From: Burkholderia plantarii
GTDB taxonomy: Bacteria > Pseudomonadota > Gammaproteobacteria > Burkholderiales > Burkholderiaceae
DNA length: 64,000 nucleotides
Direction: 5' to 3'
Assembly: GCF_001411805.1 (NCBI RefSeq)
Contig: NZ_CP007213.1
Location: 2,666,001 to 2,730,000 of the forward strand
Shown here piece by piece: positions 7,372 through 16,334 of this stretch. Within the stretch, counting starts at the first letter, position 1. Each line of letters opens with the position of its first letter. The notes under the pieces are model-generated. The model ran no database searches. It saw only the letters and a program-made list of their open reading frames with translations, and was not told the DNA's origin. Position numbers and translations under genes: made by a program.

Positions 7372-8784
7372 TCACTGGATCCCGGGATGGGTGGCCGGGT
7401 AGGTCGGCTCGCGATGCACGCGCGCCATGAGCCGCATCAGTCCGGCGATCGGACGGCGTTCGAGATCGTCCACCACGCCGATGATCTCGTCGCGCAGGGC
7501 GGGCCCGGCATGGGGCTCGGCGAGCCAGTGAAATTTCTCCACGGTGCGCGCCCAGCTAAGCGGATTGTCGAGCCCGCCCTCGAAGCCGACGTGCTGCTTC
7601 GACAGCGTGCGGCCGTCGCGGCAGCGGATCGTCACGCGCGTGTTGAGCGCCTGTGGATACTGGGCGCTGAAGGTCGCGTCGGGCCGTACCGTGACGCGCG
7701 CGAGCAGGCGCTGCGCGTCGTCGGCGCGAATCCGTTCGGGTTCGAGCTGCGCCGGTCCCACGCGGCCGTCGAGCAGCGCCACGGCGATCAGGTACTTGAG
7801 GTTGTAGTCGGCCTGCTCCTTGGTGCGCGGCTGGTCCTTCGCGCCGAACCCGCCGCCGCCCGCGATGTCGTAGCCGCTCTGGAAGATGTCGCATTCCACC
7901 GCCTCCACTTCGTCGGCGCGGATCGCGTGGGCGCGCCGCAGCGCCAGCGTGGCTTCCAGCACCGGCTGCCCGTGGATCAGCGCGCAGTATTTCTTCATCA
8001 CGGTCTGGTGGACGACGTCGAGCCGCGGCTCGGCCCAGTCCACCTCGACCGGCTGCGCGAACATGCGCTCGAGGCCGTTCGGCCCCTCGAACAGGCGCAG
8101 CGGCCCCGTGAAGCCGCGCTTCGCGAGCGAGGCGGCATAGACCGCGCGCATGCCGGTGATGCCGGGCGAGAAGCCCTTCCATTGCGAAACCGGCTCGGCG
8201 TGGACGCAGGCGAGCGAGACGTTGTCGACCGCGGCGATCGCGATCGCATGCGCGAGTTGCTGCGCCGTCAGGCCAAGCAGCTTGCCCGCGCCCGCCGCCG
8301 CCGAGATCGCCAGCTGGATCGCATGATTGAAGCCCTGCTCCATCACCGGCACCACGGCCGTGATGCGCGCCTGGATCTCGTAAGCCACCGCGAGCGCGAG
8401 CATGAACGCGTCGCCGCTCGCGCCGGCATGCTCGGCCGCGGCCAGCACCGTGCCGAGGTTGTCGCTCGGATGACAGAGGCCGCCCGGCGACATGTAGCTG
8501 TCCAGCAGATCGACGTAGCGCACCAGGCCCGAGTTGTAGAGCGCCGCCTGATCGGGCGAGGCGCGGCCGCCGCCGATCAGCGTGCAGCTGCCGCCGGTGC
8601 CGCGATACTCGTCGAACTGCTCGCGCAGCGCGGCGAACGGCGGGCCCGGCAGCGCCGCCGTCGCGCAGCCGAGGCTGTCGAGGATGTTGCGCCTGAACCG
8701 CGTGCGCGCCTCGGGCGACAGATGCTCGGCGCGCGCGGCATGGGCGAATTCGCCGATGCGTTGAACGATCGTGGGTTGATCCAT
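7372..8784 (-). CDS. MmgE/PrpD family protein
   Basis: 470 residues, the usual length for MmgE/PrpD (2-methylcitrate dehydratase, cis-aconitate decarboxylase, iminodisuccinate epimerase). Recognisable segments include RRNILDSLGCATAAL near residue 30, VDLLDSYMSPGGLCHPSDNLG near 90-110 and the helical core with AVAYEIQARI. The ATG follows GGAGA. It starts the minus-strand set that continues with two tautomerases, gaps 53 and 38 bases, so the three are probably cotranscribed and act on one unsaturated or beta-hydroxy dicarboxylate-like substrate. Family assignment is firm; the reaction is not known. Confidence 0.87.
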   Translation of the reverse strand: MDQPTIVQRIGEFAHAARAEHLSPEARTRFRRNILDSLGCATAALPGPPFAALREQFDEYRGTGGSCTLIGGGRASPDQAALYNSGLVRYVDLLDSYMSPGGLCHPSDNLGTVLAAAEHAGASGDAFMLALAVAYEIQARITAVVPVMEQGFNHAIQLAISAAAGAGKLLGLTAQQLAHAIAIAAVDNVSLACVHAEPVSQWKGFSPGITGMRAVYAASLAKRGFTGPLRLFEGPNGLERMFAQPVEVDWAEPRLDVVHQTVMKKYCALIHGQPVLEATLALRRAHAIRADEVEAVECDIFQSGYDIAGGGGFGAKDQPRTKEQADYNLKYLIAVALLDGRVGPAQLEPERIRADDAQRLLARVTVRPDATFSAQYPQALNTRVTIRCRDGRTLSKQHVGFEGGLDNPLSWARTVEKFHWLAEPHAGPALRDEIIGVVDDLERRPIAGLMRLMARVHREPTYPATHPGIQ

Positions 8785-8990
8785 TGCCTTTCGTCTCCTG
8801 CAGCCGTTTCCGTCACGTTCGCACTGAACGCCGGATACGACAAACGAAAGATCCGGATAGGGATATCAGGCCGGGAGATAACCGCGGCGGCACGCGCGCG
8901 CCGCCGGGACAGGCATCGCGCGCGCCGGCGAGCGGACCGCGATGGCGCCGGGCCGCCCGGCGAGGGCGACGCCCGGCGGCGGCGGGCGCG

Positions 8991-9296
8991 TCAGCCGCCG
9001 CCGTTCATGCCGCTGCCGCGCGCGCCGTTCGGGCCGGCGGCGTCGTTGCGATGCATCGGCGGCTGCATCGGCACCTGCTGCATCGCGCCGCCGGTGCGGC
9101 CCGCCGACATGTCGGTCTTGTTCGGATAGTGCGGATCCTCGCCGCGCGCGCCCGGCGCGGTCGTGGCGCGCGCCTGCTGGGCCATGTCGGGCGGCGTCGA
9201 CGGCGGCGTCTGCGCGGACGCGGTCGTGCCGGGCGCGGCGAACAGCGTGATCGAGGCGGCGGCCGTGGCGGCGATGAGGCGAACGGGTAGCGTCAT
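8991..9296 (-). CDS. small secreted Pro/Gln/Met-rich protein, unknown function
   Basis: 101 residues. An N-terminal signal peptide is clear (LPVRLIAATAAASITLFAAP, cleavage likely after ASA near residue 28). The mature part is short and low in complexity, with PPSTPPDMAQQA, QQVPMQPPMH and a glycine-rich end GSGMNGGG. GGAG sits before the ATG. No catalytic motif is visible. It stands alone between two minus-strand sets. Composition suggests an unstructured periplasmic or secreted protein; I do not recognise a family with a known function. Confidence 0.6.
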   Translation of the reverse strand: MTLPVRLIAATAAASITLFAAPGTTASAQTPPSTPPDMAQQARATTAPGARGEDPHYPNKTDMSAGRTGGAMQQVPMQPPMHRNDAAGPNGARGSGMNGGG

Positions 9297-9601
9297 GAGG
9301 AAGCTCCGTGGAGTGACTGGGACACCACGATCCGCAAGCGCCGTGCCGCGACCGCGCGCGGCGTGTGGATGGGCGGCGGCAGGCGCGCCGCCCGACCGCG
9401 CCGCCGCCCGCCACGGCCGGCCGCGCCCGTTCTCGACGCCGCCGGCGCGAAGCCCGCGCGGGCCGGCTGCACGCTTGCAGGTCGCTGCGCCGGCGTGGGC
9501 GGTTCTGACAAGGCATGCAAAAAGTGCAGGCGGCTGAACGGAAGTCCGTGACGATTCACGCGAATGTCGCTCATCCGTCACGAACGGGCGCATGCCGCGT
9601 G
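9297..9601. other. intergenic region, 305 bases
   Basis: No gene recognised. The region is very GC-rich. A 7-base inverted repeat CGTGACG/CGTCACG with a spacer of about 22 bases lies near 9547-9583, beyond the kdgT stop codon; it may fold at the mRNA 3' end but has no T-tract. Confidence 0.4.
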
Positions 9602-10633
9602 TCAGCCGCCGACGTCGGCCGGCGCCGCCTCGCGAGGCGGCGCGCCGCCGTGCCCCGCGGCGCGTGCCGTGCCCACGGCCGCCTCGCGCGCCGCCGGACG
9701 CGGCACCCGGCGCATCCGCCAGCGCGCATAGGCGGCCGTCACGAGCGGCGCGAGCAGCGAGGTGACGATCGTCGAGGCCGCGATCTGCGGCGTGGCCACC
9801 GCCACCAGCGAGCCGAGGCGCGGATCGACGGCCGCGATCGCGGTCGGCGTGGCCACGGCGTTGCCGGCCGTGGTCGCGGCCGCCATGCCGCCCACCCCGG
9901 TGCCGCCCGCGAGCCGCGAGGCCAGCACGTTGAAGCAGGCACCGGCGACCAGCGTGATGATGCCGAGCACGATGCCCGACAGCCCCGCGCCGAGGATCGC
10001 GTGCAGGTTGATCTGCGCGCCCAGGCCGAACGCGAAGAACGGGATCAGCAGGTCGCCGCCCGACTTGAGGAACTTGCGCATGTCCTCGTCGAGGTTGCCG
10101 AGCACCATGCCGATCACGATCGGCAGCACGGTGGCCACCAGATCCAGCACCGGGATCCGCGCGAGGCCGGACAGCCCGAGCGCGACCATCGTCACGAACG
10201 GGCCTTCGAGGATCGACAGCACCGCCAGCGCGCCGCGATCGACCTCGTCGCCGAACTGGCGCGTGAGCGCCGCGTAGAGGCCCATGTTGGCGTTCGTGAC
10301 GGCCGCGATGACGGCCATCCCCGACAGCCCGAGGAAGCCCTGCGGGCCGCACAGCTTGCTGACCAGCAGGCCGATCAGCACGCCGCTCGCCAGCTTGGCC
10401 AGCGTGATCGCCGCGCCGTTGCGCAGCGCGCGCGGCGCCGTGCGCAGCTGGATCTCGGCGCCCATGCAGACGAAGAACACCGCGAGGATCGGCAGCGCGC
10501 CGTGCGCGAGCTGCGTCGAGAAACTGCCGATGCCGAGCACCTGCGGCGCGAACGTATTGAGGATGCTGCCCCAGAGCAGGGGGATCACCATCATGCCGCC
10601 GGGGAAGCGTTCGATGGCCTTCTTGATGTTCAT
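9602..10633 (-). CDS. kdgT: 2-keto-3-deoxygluconate permease
   Basis: 343 residues with about ten hydrophobic helices. The N-terminus MNIKKAIERFPGGMMVIPLL is characteristic of KdgT, as are AALTRQFGDEVDRGA and DLLIPFFAFGLGAQINL in the middle. E. coli KdgT has 327 residues; the extra length here is a polar Ala/Arg-rich tail after residue 305. KdgT imports 2-keto-3-deoxygluconate, an intermediate of pectin and hexuronate breakdown, across the inner membrane with protons. The ATG follows CAGGAG. It lies 228 bases downstream of a UxaA-family dehydratase on the same strand, consistent with one sugar-acid locus under the divergent GntR regulator. Confidence 0.9.
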   Translation of the reverse strand: MNIKKAIERFPGGMMVIPLLWGSILNTFAPQVLGIGSFSTQLAHGALPILAVFFVCMGAEIQLRTAPRALRNGAAITLAKLASGVLIGLLVSKLCGPQGFLGLSGMAVIAAVTNANMGLYAALTRQFGDEVDRGALAVLSILEGPFVTMVALGLSGLARIPVLDLVATVLPIVIGMVLGNLDEDMRKFLKSGGDLLIPFFAFGLGAQINLHAILGAGLSGIVLGIITLVAGACFNVLASRLAGGTGVGGMAAATTAGNAVATPTAIAAVDPRLGSLVAVATPQIAASTIVTSLLAPLVTAAYARWRMRRVPRPAAREAAVGTARAAGHGGAPPREAAPADVGG

Positions 10634-10861
10634 GTCGAGTCTCCTGCCGGATCGGGCGCGTGGCGCGCCTCGCCGGTATTGGTATTGCCGCCTGGGTTGC
10701 CGCCCGGACGCGTGCCGGGCGCACCGATATGTGGTCGATCCGCCGTCGCTGCCCGGGCCGGGCACCGGCGAGCCGCCACCACGCCGCGCGCGACACGCGC
10801 GACGCGGATTCGACACGCGTGGCGACGCGCGGCGCGCGGGCACCGCCGCGCGCCGCCGCCG

Positions 10862-12388
10862 TCACATCTGCGCGCCGATCATCCAGGGCACGAATTCCTC
10901 GTTGCCCACGCCGAGCGCCTCGCTCTTGCTCTTGCCGCCCGAGGCCACCTCCACGATCATGCGGAAGATCTCCTCGCCCTTCTGCTCGACCGTCGCCGTG
11001 CCTTCCATGATCTCGCCGCAGTTGATGTCCATGTCGTCCACCATGCGTGCGTACATCGTCGAGTTGGTCGCGACCTTGATCGACGGCGCCGGCTTCGCGC
11101 CGAAGCACGAGCCGCGGCCGGTGGTGAACACCACCAGGTTCGCGCCGCTCGCGATCTGGCCGGTCGCGCCCATCGGGTCGTAGCCCGGCGCGTCCATGAA
11201 CACCAGGCCGTTCGTGTCGACCGGCTCCGCGTAGCGGTACACGCCCATCAGCGGCGACGAACCGCTCTTGGCCACCGCGCCGAGCGATTTCTCGAGGATC
11301 GTGGTGAGGCCGCCCGCCTTGTTGCCGGGCGTCGGATTGTTGTCGATGCTGCCCTTCTCGCGCTCGGCGTAGGCTTCCCACCAGTGGATCCGCTCGACGA
11401 TCTTCTCGCCCACTTCACGACTCACCGCGCGGCGCGTGAGCAGGTGCTCGGCGCCGTAGATCTCGGGCGTCTCGGTCAGGATCGCGGTGCCGCCGTGACG
11501 CACCAGCAGGTCCACCGCCGCGCCGAGCGCCGGGTTGGCCGTGATGCCCGAGTAGCCGTCCGAGCCGCCGCACTGCAGCGCGATGCTGATGTGCGAGACC
11601 GGCAGCGGCTCGCGCACCGCCTGGTTCGCGATCGGCAGCATCGCCTGCACGGCCGCGATCGCCGCGTCCACCGTCTTCTGCGTGCCGCCCTGCTCCTGCA
11701 TCACGAGCGGCACCAGCAGCGGGCCCGGCTCCACGCCTTCGGCCACGAACATCGCGCCCATCTGGTTCGCCTCGCAGCCGAGGCCGATGATCACCACGCC
11801 GGCGAAGTTCGGATGCCTGACGTAGCCGCCGATCGTGCGGCGCAGCTGCTGGATGCCTTCGCCGTTGTGATCGATGCAGCAGCCGAAGCTGTGCGTGATC
11901 GGCACGATGCCGTCCACGTTCGGAAACGCGTCGAGCGCGCCCGGCGCGCTGAAGTGCTGCGAGACCAGCTTGGTGACCGTGGCCGAGCAGTTCACCGTGC
12001 TGATCACGCCGATGTAGTTGCGCGTCGCCACGCGGCCGTCGGCGCGGCGAAAGCCGTTGAACGCGAGCGGCGCCGCGGCCGGCACCACCTCGCGGCGGTC
12101 CTCGCCGAACGCGTAGTCGCGATTGAACTCGCCGATCGACAGGTTGTGGACGTGGACGTGTTCGCCCGCGCGGATCGGCTGCGTGGCGAAGCCGATGATC
12201 TGGCCGTAGCGGCGCACCGGCCCGCCCTGCGCGACGTCGCGGCAGGCGATCTTGTGGGCGGGCGGGATCTCGGCGGCGGCGACAAGATCGCCGAATTCGG
12301 CGAGAATCGTTCCGGCGGCAATCGCGCCGCGGGCGATCAGGACGTCGTCGTTGTCGTGCAGCTTGATGGCGAGCGTGGCTTGGCTCAT
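10862..12388 (-). CDS. uxaA: UxaA-family altronate/galactarate-type dehydratase
   Basis: 508 residues. An N-terminal SAF domain (about 1-95, containing GEHVHVHNL) is joined to the large dehydratase domain with DGRVATRNYIGVISTVNCSA, SFGCCIDHNGEG, GVVIIGLGCEANQMGAMF, QCGGSDGYSGITANPA and the cysteine-bearing TTGRGSCFGAKPAPSIKVAT. UxaA/GarD enzymes are iron-dependent dehydratases producing 2-keto-3-deoxy sugar acids from D-altronate or D-galactarate. Full length fits UxaA (about 495) and GarD (about 520) equally, so the acid is not settled. Start follows AGAGGAACCGAG. Next to kdgT and divergent from a FadR-type regulator, which supports a hexuronate or aldarate role. Confidence 0.85.
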   Translation of the reverse strand: MSQATLAIKLHDNDDVLIARGAIAAGTILAEFGDLVAAAEIPPAHKIACRDVAQGGPVRRYGQIIGFATQPIRAGEHVHVHNLSIGEFNRDYAFGEDRREVVPAAAPLAFNGFRRADGRVATRNYIGVISTVNCSATVTKLVSQHFSAPGALDAFPNVDGIVPITHSFGCCIDHNGEGIQQLRRTIGGYVRHPNFAGVVIIGLGCEANQMGAMFVAEGVEPGPLLVPLVMQEQGGTQKTVDAAIAAVQAMLPIANQAVREPLPVSHISIALQCGGSDGYSGITANPALGAAVDLLVRHGGTAILTETPEIYGAEHLLTRRAVSREVGEKIVERIHWWEAYAEREKGSIDNNPTPGNKAGGLTTILEKSLGAVAKSGSSPLMGVYRYAEPVDTNGLVFMDAPGYDPMGATGQIASGANLVVFTTGRGSCFGAKPAPSIKVATNSTMYARMVDDMDINCGEIMEGTATVEQKGEEIFRMIVEVASGGKSKSEALGVGNEEFVPWMIGAQM

Positions 12389-12501
12389 CTCGGTTCCTCT
12401 GTATGTAGGGTCGGGCTGCCGGGCCGCGCCAGTCGTATGGTTCCTTGCTTGCGCTTGCCGGGCACACGCATCATGCGACCGGCGCGAAGCCGGGCGCAAA
12501 T

Positions 12502-12512
12502 TGGTCAGGCCA
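12502..12512. promoter_or_regulatory. candidate FadR-type GntR operator
   Basis: TGGTCAGGCCA, an interrupted palindrome TGGNCNGNCCA, lies in the 156-base divergent gap between the uxaA start (12388) and the GntR regulator start (12545). FadR-subfamily regulators usually bind short palindromes of the TGGTNNNACCA kind. Position and symmetry are seen directly; binding is inferred. Confidence 0.45.
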
Positions 12513-12544
12513 CTTTTTCGGGCGGGCCGGGAAGAGAGCAGACG

Positions 12545-13258
12545 GTGGATAGTCGGACGAGAAACACCGGCGCGCTGGCCAGCACGGTCAGGCGCATCGA
12601 GACGGGCATCACGGAGGGACGCTGGCGCGCCAACGAGCGGCTGCCGTCGGAGCGCGCGCTGGCCGAGGCGTTCGGCGTGTCGCGCGCGACCATCCGCGAG
12701 GCGATCGCGCGGCTCGCGAGCAAGGGGCTGCTGGAGACGCGGCGCGGCAGCGGCGTCTACCTGCTCGGCGCGAAGCCGGCCGCGCTCGCCGCGCCGTGGC
12801 TGCAGCTGATCAGCGAGACGCCGCCGCTACGCACGGAGACGCTGGAATTCCGGCTCGTGTTCGAATGCGCGGCGGCGCGCTTCGCGGCGCAGCGCTCGTC
12901 GCAGCGCGAGCTGGAGAAGTTCGAGGCGATCCTCGAGCGCATGCACGCCGCCGTGCGCGACGCCGACGTGGACGAAGAAGCCGCCACCGACGGCGAATTC
13001 CACGCCACGCTCACGGCCGCCTCGCACAACCGCCTGCTCGACCAGTTCTACGCGAGCGTGATCACGATGCTGCGCGAGCACATCGCGAGCAATACCTACG
13101 ACGCCACCGTCAACAACGCGAACGCCGCGATCCAGGCGCGCGACCGCCTGCACCAGCACGAGGGCATCTATCGCGCGATCCGCGACCGCGATCCGGACGC
13201 GGCGCAGCAGGCGATGTTCGTGCATATCGATTACGTGGGGCGGCAGTTCAACGTGTAG
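12545..13258 (+). CDS. GntR-family regulator, FadR subfamily
   Basis: 237 residues. The N-terminal winged helix (about 10-75) has the diagnostic LPSERALAEAFGVSRATIRE and LETRRGSGVYLLG. The C-terminal all-helical FCD domain contains the metal/ligand-site pattern with EFHATLTAASHN and a final HEGIYRAIRDRD helix. The start chosen is the GTG at 12545, preceded by GGAAGAGAG; no ATG gives a sensible N-terminus. It is divergent from the uxaA-kdgT set and most likely represses it, with a sugar-acid ligand (inferred from position). Confidence 0.88.
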   Translation: MDSRTRNTGALASTVRRIETGITEGRWRANERLPSERALAEAFGVSRATIREAIARLASKGLLETRRGSGVYLLGAKPAALAAPWLQLISETPPLRTETLEFRLVFECAAARFAAQRSSQRELEKFEAILERMHAAVRDADVDEEAATDGEFHATLTAASHNRLLDQFYASVITMLREHIASNTYDATVNNANAAIQARDRLHQHEGIYRAIRDRDPDAAQQAMFVHIDYVGRQFNV

Positions 13259-13306
13259 CACGCTGGCGGGCTGATCGCGGGCCGCCGCGCCCCGCGCGAG
13301 CCATCG

Positions 13307-14281
13307 TCAATACAAGCCCAGCACCCGCGCCCGCAGGCGGATCAACCCAAGCAGCGCGTCGGTGAACGGCGTCGGCACCTGCACGATCACGCCCAGCTCG
13401 CGCACGCTCGCCACCAGCGCGTCGATCTCCACCGGCTTGCCCGCCTCCACGTCCTGCAGCATCGAGGTGCGCATCGCGCCGAGCTTCGCGGTGACGGCGT
13501 GGCGCTCCTGCGGATCCTGCTCGATCGGAATGCCGATCTCGCGGCCGATCGCGGCGGCCTCGTTCATCACGCGGGTCGCGAAGCCGCGCACGAGTTCGTC
13601 GTCGAGCACGCGATCGGTGGTGGCGCCCGTCAGCGCGCTGATCGGGTTCATCGTCATGTTGCCCCACAGCTTGAACCAGATGTCGCGTTGAATGCGCGGC
13701 GACAGCTCGACCTCGAAGCCGGCCGCGGTCAGCGCGCGGGCGATGCGCCGCGTGCGCTCGCGCGGCTCGCCGGCCGCCTCGCCCACGATCAGGCGCCGGC
13801 CCTGATGGTGACGCACCACGCCCGGCGCCGGCTGCTGGCAGCTCGCATGCACCACGCAGCCGATCGTGTTCGCGGCGGGAATCGCGGCCGCGATCGCGCC
13901 CGAGCGATCGACCGATTCGAGCCGCGTGTCGGCCAGCGCGGCGCCGAGCCCGGCGCAGAACCACCACGGCACGCCGTTCATCGCCGTCAGCACCGCCGTG
14001 TGCTCGCCGATCAGCGGGCCGACGCGCGCGGCCACGTCGGCCATCGCCGGCGCCTTCACCGCGATCACGACCAGCTCCTGGGGGCCGAGCGCGGCCGGGT
14101 CGTCGCTGGCGGTGACGGACACCGCCTGCGTGGTGCCCTGCTCGATCAGCGTGAGCCCGTCGCGACGCAGCACGTCGAGCGCGGCGCCGCGCGCGACCAC
14201 CGAGACCGCGTGGCCCGCCAGCGCGAGCCGCGCGCCGATCCAGCCGCCGATCGCGCCGGCGCCGTAGATGGTGACCTTCAT
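13307..14281 (-). CDS. ketopantoate reductase-like protein (PanE/ApbA family)
   Basis: 324 residues. The NADP-binding motif is at the very N-terminus (TIYGAGAIGGWIGARLA), AVKAP follows near residue 95, and the C-terminal helical domain begins with DIWFKLWGNMTMNPISAL, where the family's catalytic Lys and the Asn pair sit. PanE reduces 2-ketopantoate to pantoate with NADPH, but many paralogues reduce other 2-keto acids and this one is a divergent member. Start follows AGGAG. It converges with the GntR gene and is not obviously in an operon. Confidence 0.85.
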   Translation of the reverse strand: MKVTIYGAGAIGGWIGARLALAGHAVSVVARGAALDVLRRDGLTLIEQGTTQAVSVTASDDPAALGPQELVVIAVKAPAMADVAARVGPLIGEHTAVLTAMNGVPWWFCAGLGAALADTRLESVDRSGAIAAAIPAANTIGCVVHASCQQPAPGVVRHHQGRRLIVGEAAGEPRERTRRIARALTAAGFEVELSPRIQRDIWFKLWGNMTMNPISALTGATTDRVLDDELVRGFATRVMNEAAAIGREIGIPIEQDPQERHAVTAKLGAMRTSMLQDVEAGKPVEIDALVASVRELGVIVQVPTPFTDALLGLIRLRARVLGLY

Positions 14282-14592
14282 TGCCTGTCTGCTCCTGTCA
14301 TGGGTCGATCGGCATCGCGCTACCCGACCGCCGAAGGCGCGGCTCGCGATGTCCCGCACCGATGATAGGCGAGCCGGCCGCGCGGTTGGGCATCACGTCG
14401 ATCGGCACGCTTCGATTCGCGTTGCCACCGGCCGCGTCGCGCGGGACTCGCGCCTGGCCGCGCTCGATGCGAGATCGCTTCCCATGGCACCCCGTCAGCG
14501 AAGCGGCGGCCCGAAGGCGGCTCCATGAAACCGCGTTCAGCGCGCCGTTGTCAGTTAAATTTCTAGCTCTTTTCGCGGCACGCTCGAACCTC
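14282..14592. other. intergenic region, 311 bases
   Basis: No gene recognised. It separates panE from a decayed acyltransferase. The last 50 bases become noticeably more AT-rich (near 14550-14575), matching the change in base use in the fragment that follows. Confidence 0.4.
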
Positions 14593-15219
14593 ATGCCAAC
14601 ACCACGCAAAGGAAAAATTGATTTCCTCAAGGGCTTGCGCGGCGCGGGAGCGATGGCGGTGATGGCCGGCCATCCGATCGGCGCCTTCTTTCCGGCAGCC
14701 GCCTTCGGCACCCCGGACAACGTTCACGCCGCCGCCGACCTCCCTTCGTACAATCTGCCCGTCCTGCATGTTTTCTTTGACGGCGGCTTCGCGGGCTACG
14801 TCCTCACGCTCAACCCGGCGAGATGGAAAACCAGCGCGATCAAAAGGTTTCCGCGCCTCATGATCCCCGCCTTTGCCTCGGTGATGCTCGCCTATCTCGT
14901 GATCAAGTCAGGGCTCGTGTTCAACCCGGCGGCGGCACCGCCGTCGAAATCGATATGGCTCGGCTATTTCTACAAGCAGCCCGCCGACTTCCTGTCGGCC
15001 CTGCACGAGGCCTTGATCGGCGCCGTTCTGCCCGGACATGCGACGTACAACTCCAGCCTGTGGACCATGGCATTCGAGTTTTATGGCGCGCCGCTCTGCC
15101 TTGCTCTCGCTGTCATGTGCGAACCCCTGCGGCGCGGGAAAACGGCCGTTTACGTGCTGAGGCATTCACGACGAAGCATGCTCGCGGACCGGCGAAATCA
15201 ACCGGCGGCCGACCGATAG
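14593..15219 (+). pseudogene. truncated OafA/acyltransferase-3 family membrane protein
   Basis: The open frame gives 208 residues starting MPTPRKGKIDFLKGLRGAGA. The segment LKGLRGAGAMAVMAGH is the acyltransferase-3 N-terminal helix with its conserved Arg and His, and IKRFPRLMIPAFASVMLAYL resembles the second helix pair. The similarity ends around residue 185, after MAFEFYGAPLCLALAVM, and the remaining tail is polar and unlike the family. Intact members have about 350 or more residues and ten helices, so roughly half is missing. Base use is more AT-rich than in neighbouring genes. I read it as a decayed, probably horizontally acquired gene; a functional short protein cannot be excluded. Confidence 0.65.
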
Positions 15220-15260
15220 CCTGGGCGCAACGAGCGGCCCGACCCGCGCCAGACCCGCCT

Positions 15261-16211
15261 CTACAGCACCTCGAACCCCATCTGCGCGTTATCGCCGAGC
15301 AGAAACCCCTGATTGATCTCCGCGGCGCGGCGCAGGAAATTCCATAGCGCCGAGATGCGCCGCAGGCCGCGAATGTCCTCGCGGCAGCAAAGCCAGAAAT
15401 GCCGGATCAGCGACACCTCGTCGGGCAGCACGGCCACGAGGCGCGGGTCCGGCTCGGCCATGAAGCATGGCAGGATCGCGAGCGCCGTGCCCTGCAGCGC
15501 GGCGTGATACTGCGCGACGATGCTGGTGGTCGACAGGTTCGAATGCGCGCCCGGGATCACGCGCTCCAGATACAGCAGTTCCGGGCTGAACACGAGATCG
15601 TTCACGTAGTTCAGGAACACGTGCTCGCGCAGTTCGGCCAGGCGCGCCGCCACCGGGTGCCGCGCCAGGTACTCGCGCGTCCCGTACAGCCGCAACCGGT
15701 AATCGCAGAGCTTGGTATGCACGTACTGGCCGCGCTCGGGCCGCTCCAGCAGGATCGCGATGTCGGCCTCGCGCTTGGACAGGCTGACGAAATGCGGCAC
15801 CGGCAGCAGGTCGATCGAGATCTCCGGATGCGCGTGCGAGAAATGCGCGAGTTGCGACGCGAGGAAGAACGAGCCGAACCCTTCGGTCGAGCCGATCCGC
15901 ACATGCCCCGACAGCAGGTCGGCGCTGCCCTTGAACTGCTCGCTGGCCGACTGCACGGCGCTCTCGATCCGGTCGGCATAGGCGAGCAGGCGCTGCCCTT
16001 CGGCCGTCAGCGCGAAGCCCCCGGCGCGCGACTTCTCGAACAGCACGGTGTCGAGCGACGCCTCGAGTTCGCGCACGCGGCGCGCGACGGTGGTGTGATC
16101 GCAGCCGAGCCGTTTCGCGGCGGCGCTCGCCGTCTGCAAGCGTGCCACCGCAAGGAAATACCGCAGGTCGTCCCAGTTGATCCGATGTGCGTCGGTTGTG
16201 GATTTTTGCAT
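15261..16211 (-). CDS. LysR-family transcriptional regulator
   Basis: 316 residues. The winged helix (about 12-70) reads INWDDLRYFLAVARLQTASA and CDHTTVARRVRELEASL, the LysR subgroup with a WDDLR start. The effector domain follows, with VRIGSTEGFGSFFLASQL near residue 105. It is transcribed divergently from an MHS transporter-mmsA-mmsB set, 123 bases apart, and an inverted repeat sits across its own start codon. It is likely the activator of that set and its own repressor (inferred from arrangement). Confidence 0.88.
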   Translation of the reverse strand: MQKSTTDAHRINWDDLRYFLAVARLQTASAAAKRLGCDHTTVARRVRELEASLDTVLFEKSRAGGFALTAEGQRLLAYADRIESAVQSASEQFKGSADLLSGHVRIGSTEGFGSFFLASQLAHFSHAHPEISIDLLPVPHFVSLSKREADIAILLERPERGQYVHTKLCDYRLRLYGTREYLARHPVAARLAELREHVFLNYVNDLVFSPELLYLERVIPGAHSNLSTTSIVAQYHAALQGTALAILPCFMAEPDPRLVAVLPDEVSLIRHFWLCCREDIRGLRRISALWNFLRRAAEINQGFLLGDNAQMGFEVL

Positions 16212-16262
16212 AACGGATGGGCGTTTAGCGTTATTTCGTGTGGAAAATCAAAGAACTATACT
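16210..16262. promoter_or_regulatory. LysR-type operator and -10 box for the MHS transporter set
   Basis: The inverted repeat ATAACG-N13-CGTTAT spans 16210-16234 and overlaps the lysR start codon. The T-N11-A rule of LysR sites is satisfied within it. TATACT at 16257-16262 is a good -10 for the plus strand, with a poor -35 (TTTCGT region) directly beside the repeat, as expected for an activator-dependent promoter. Sequence features are direct; function is inferred. Confidence 0.5.
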
Positions 16263-16334
16263 CGGCGTGACGTTGCGATCAAGAGCAGCGCGCCATGGGG
16301 ATTCCCCTCAGTGGACAACAAGACCGGAGACAAC

